64,000 bases of DNA from Tridacna crocea (taxonomy: Eukaryota > Mollusca > Bivalvia > Cardiida > Cardiidae), in the NCBI GenBank assembly GCA_943736015.1, contig OX031058.1, positions 15,153,001-15,217,000 on the forward strand. The letters are read 5' to 3'. Made by a program: the position numbers and the translations under genes. The notes under the pieces are model-generated. The model worked only from the letters and a program-made list of their open reading frames with translations, was not told the origin of the DNA and ran no database searches. Of the stretch, positions 63,997-64,000 are shown one piece after another (the first letter of the stretch is position 1; each line of letters starts with the position of its first letter).

Positions 63997-64000
63997 GGTT

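Larger units (their letters stand above)
41614..63788 (-). other. RHOU: RhoU intron 1 (22,175 bp)
   Basis: The intron is bounded by gtaagt (63788 side) and tttgcag (41614 side). No other coding exon was recognised inside it. It carries about 35 family A, about 20 family B and two family F hairpin elements, two tRNA-derived SINEs, and C, D, G and H palindromes. Nearly every open frame in it runs through a repeat core, which yields recurrent peptides such as [16 protein letters not shown] that are not proteins. Confidence 0.9.

Noticed and set aside
1-64000. Retroviral, LTR or Polinton fossils
   Set aside because: Looked for paired LTR-like direct repeats, gag/pol/integrase or capsid-like frames on both strands; none seen.

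Overview
The window is animal nuclear DNA: AT-rich, intron-heavy and full of short non-autonomous repeats. I infer a mollusc, most likely a bivalve. The grounds are the style of the tRNA-derived SINEs, the jockey/CR1-like LINE tail, and the very many short palindromic elements. Species cannot be read from the window. No bacterial genes, CRISPR arrays, operons, or retroviral or LTR fossils were seen.

Only one gene can be established. It is a Rho-family GTPase of the RhoU (Wrch-1) type on the minus strand, in three coding exons: 63996-63789, 41613-41555 and 16590-16072. Together they encode 261 residues. The introns are about 22.2 kb and 25.0 kb, so roughly 48 kb of the window is this one locus and only 786 bases of it are coding. 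The promoter lies beyond the right edge. Positions 1-16071 are the 3' UTR and downstream intergenic DNA. They hold an 11-unit palindromic, Z-DNA-prone satellite (603-842), a 5'-truncated LINE with target-site duplications (2010-2923), a possible Tc1/mariner-like element carrying an exon-like stretch (4101-5433), and sparse, decayed repeats.

The introns are packed with short hairpin elements; the letters are my labels. Families A and F are almost always 229 bp from TTAA to TTAA, with ends of the form TTAACCCTTT and a central near-perfect palindrome of about 66 bp. Family A (about 50 copies) has the palindrome centre GCTGGTNACCAGC; family F (4 copies) has GCTCGTNACGAGC. Family B (about 30 copies, roughly 200-225 bp) has the same TTAACCC ends but an unrelated palindrome based on CGGACAGTGTAGATC. 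TTAA duplication with CCC termini is the signature of piggyBac-type transposition, so A, F and B are read as piggyBac-type MITEs. Families C (nested palindromes), D, E (whole-length foldback), G and H (short palindromes) are unrelated to these.

Three features of the repeats stand out. Elements sit end to end sharing one TTAA. Copies carry substitutions mirrored in both hairpin arms. A tRNA-derived SINE shares a 20-base identical 3' tail with the LINE in the same window. Because the A, F and B elements lie in introns, the RhoU pre-mRNA would contain dozens of long RNA hairpins. Bounds of degenerate repeats are approximate; those of TTAA-bounded copies were read base by base.
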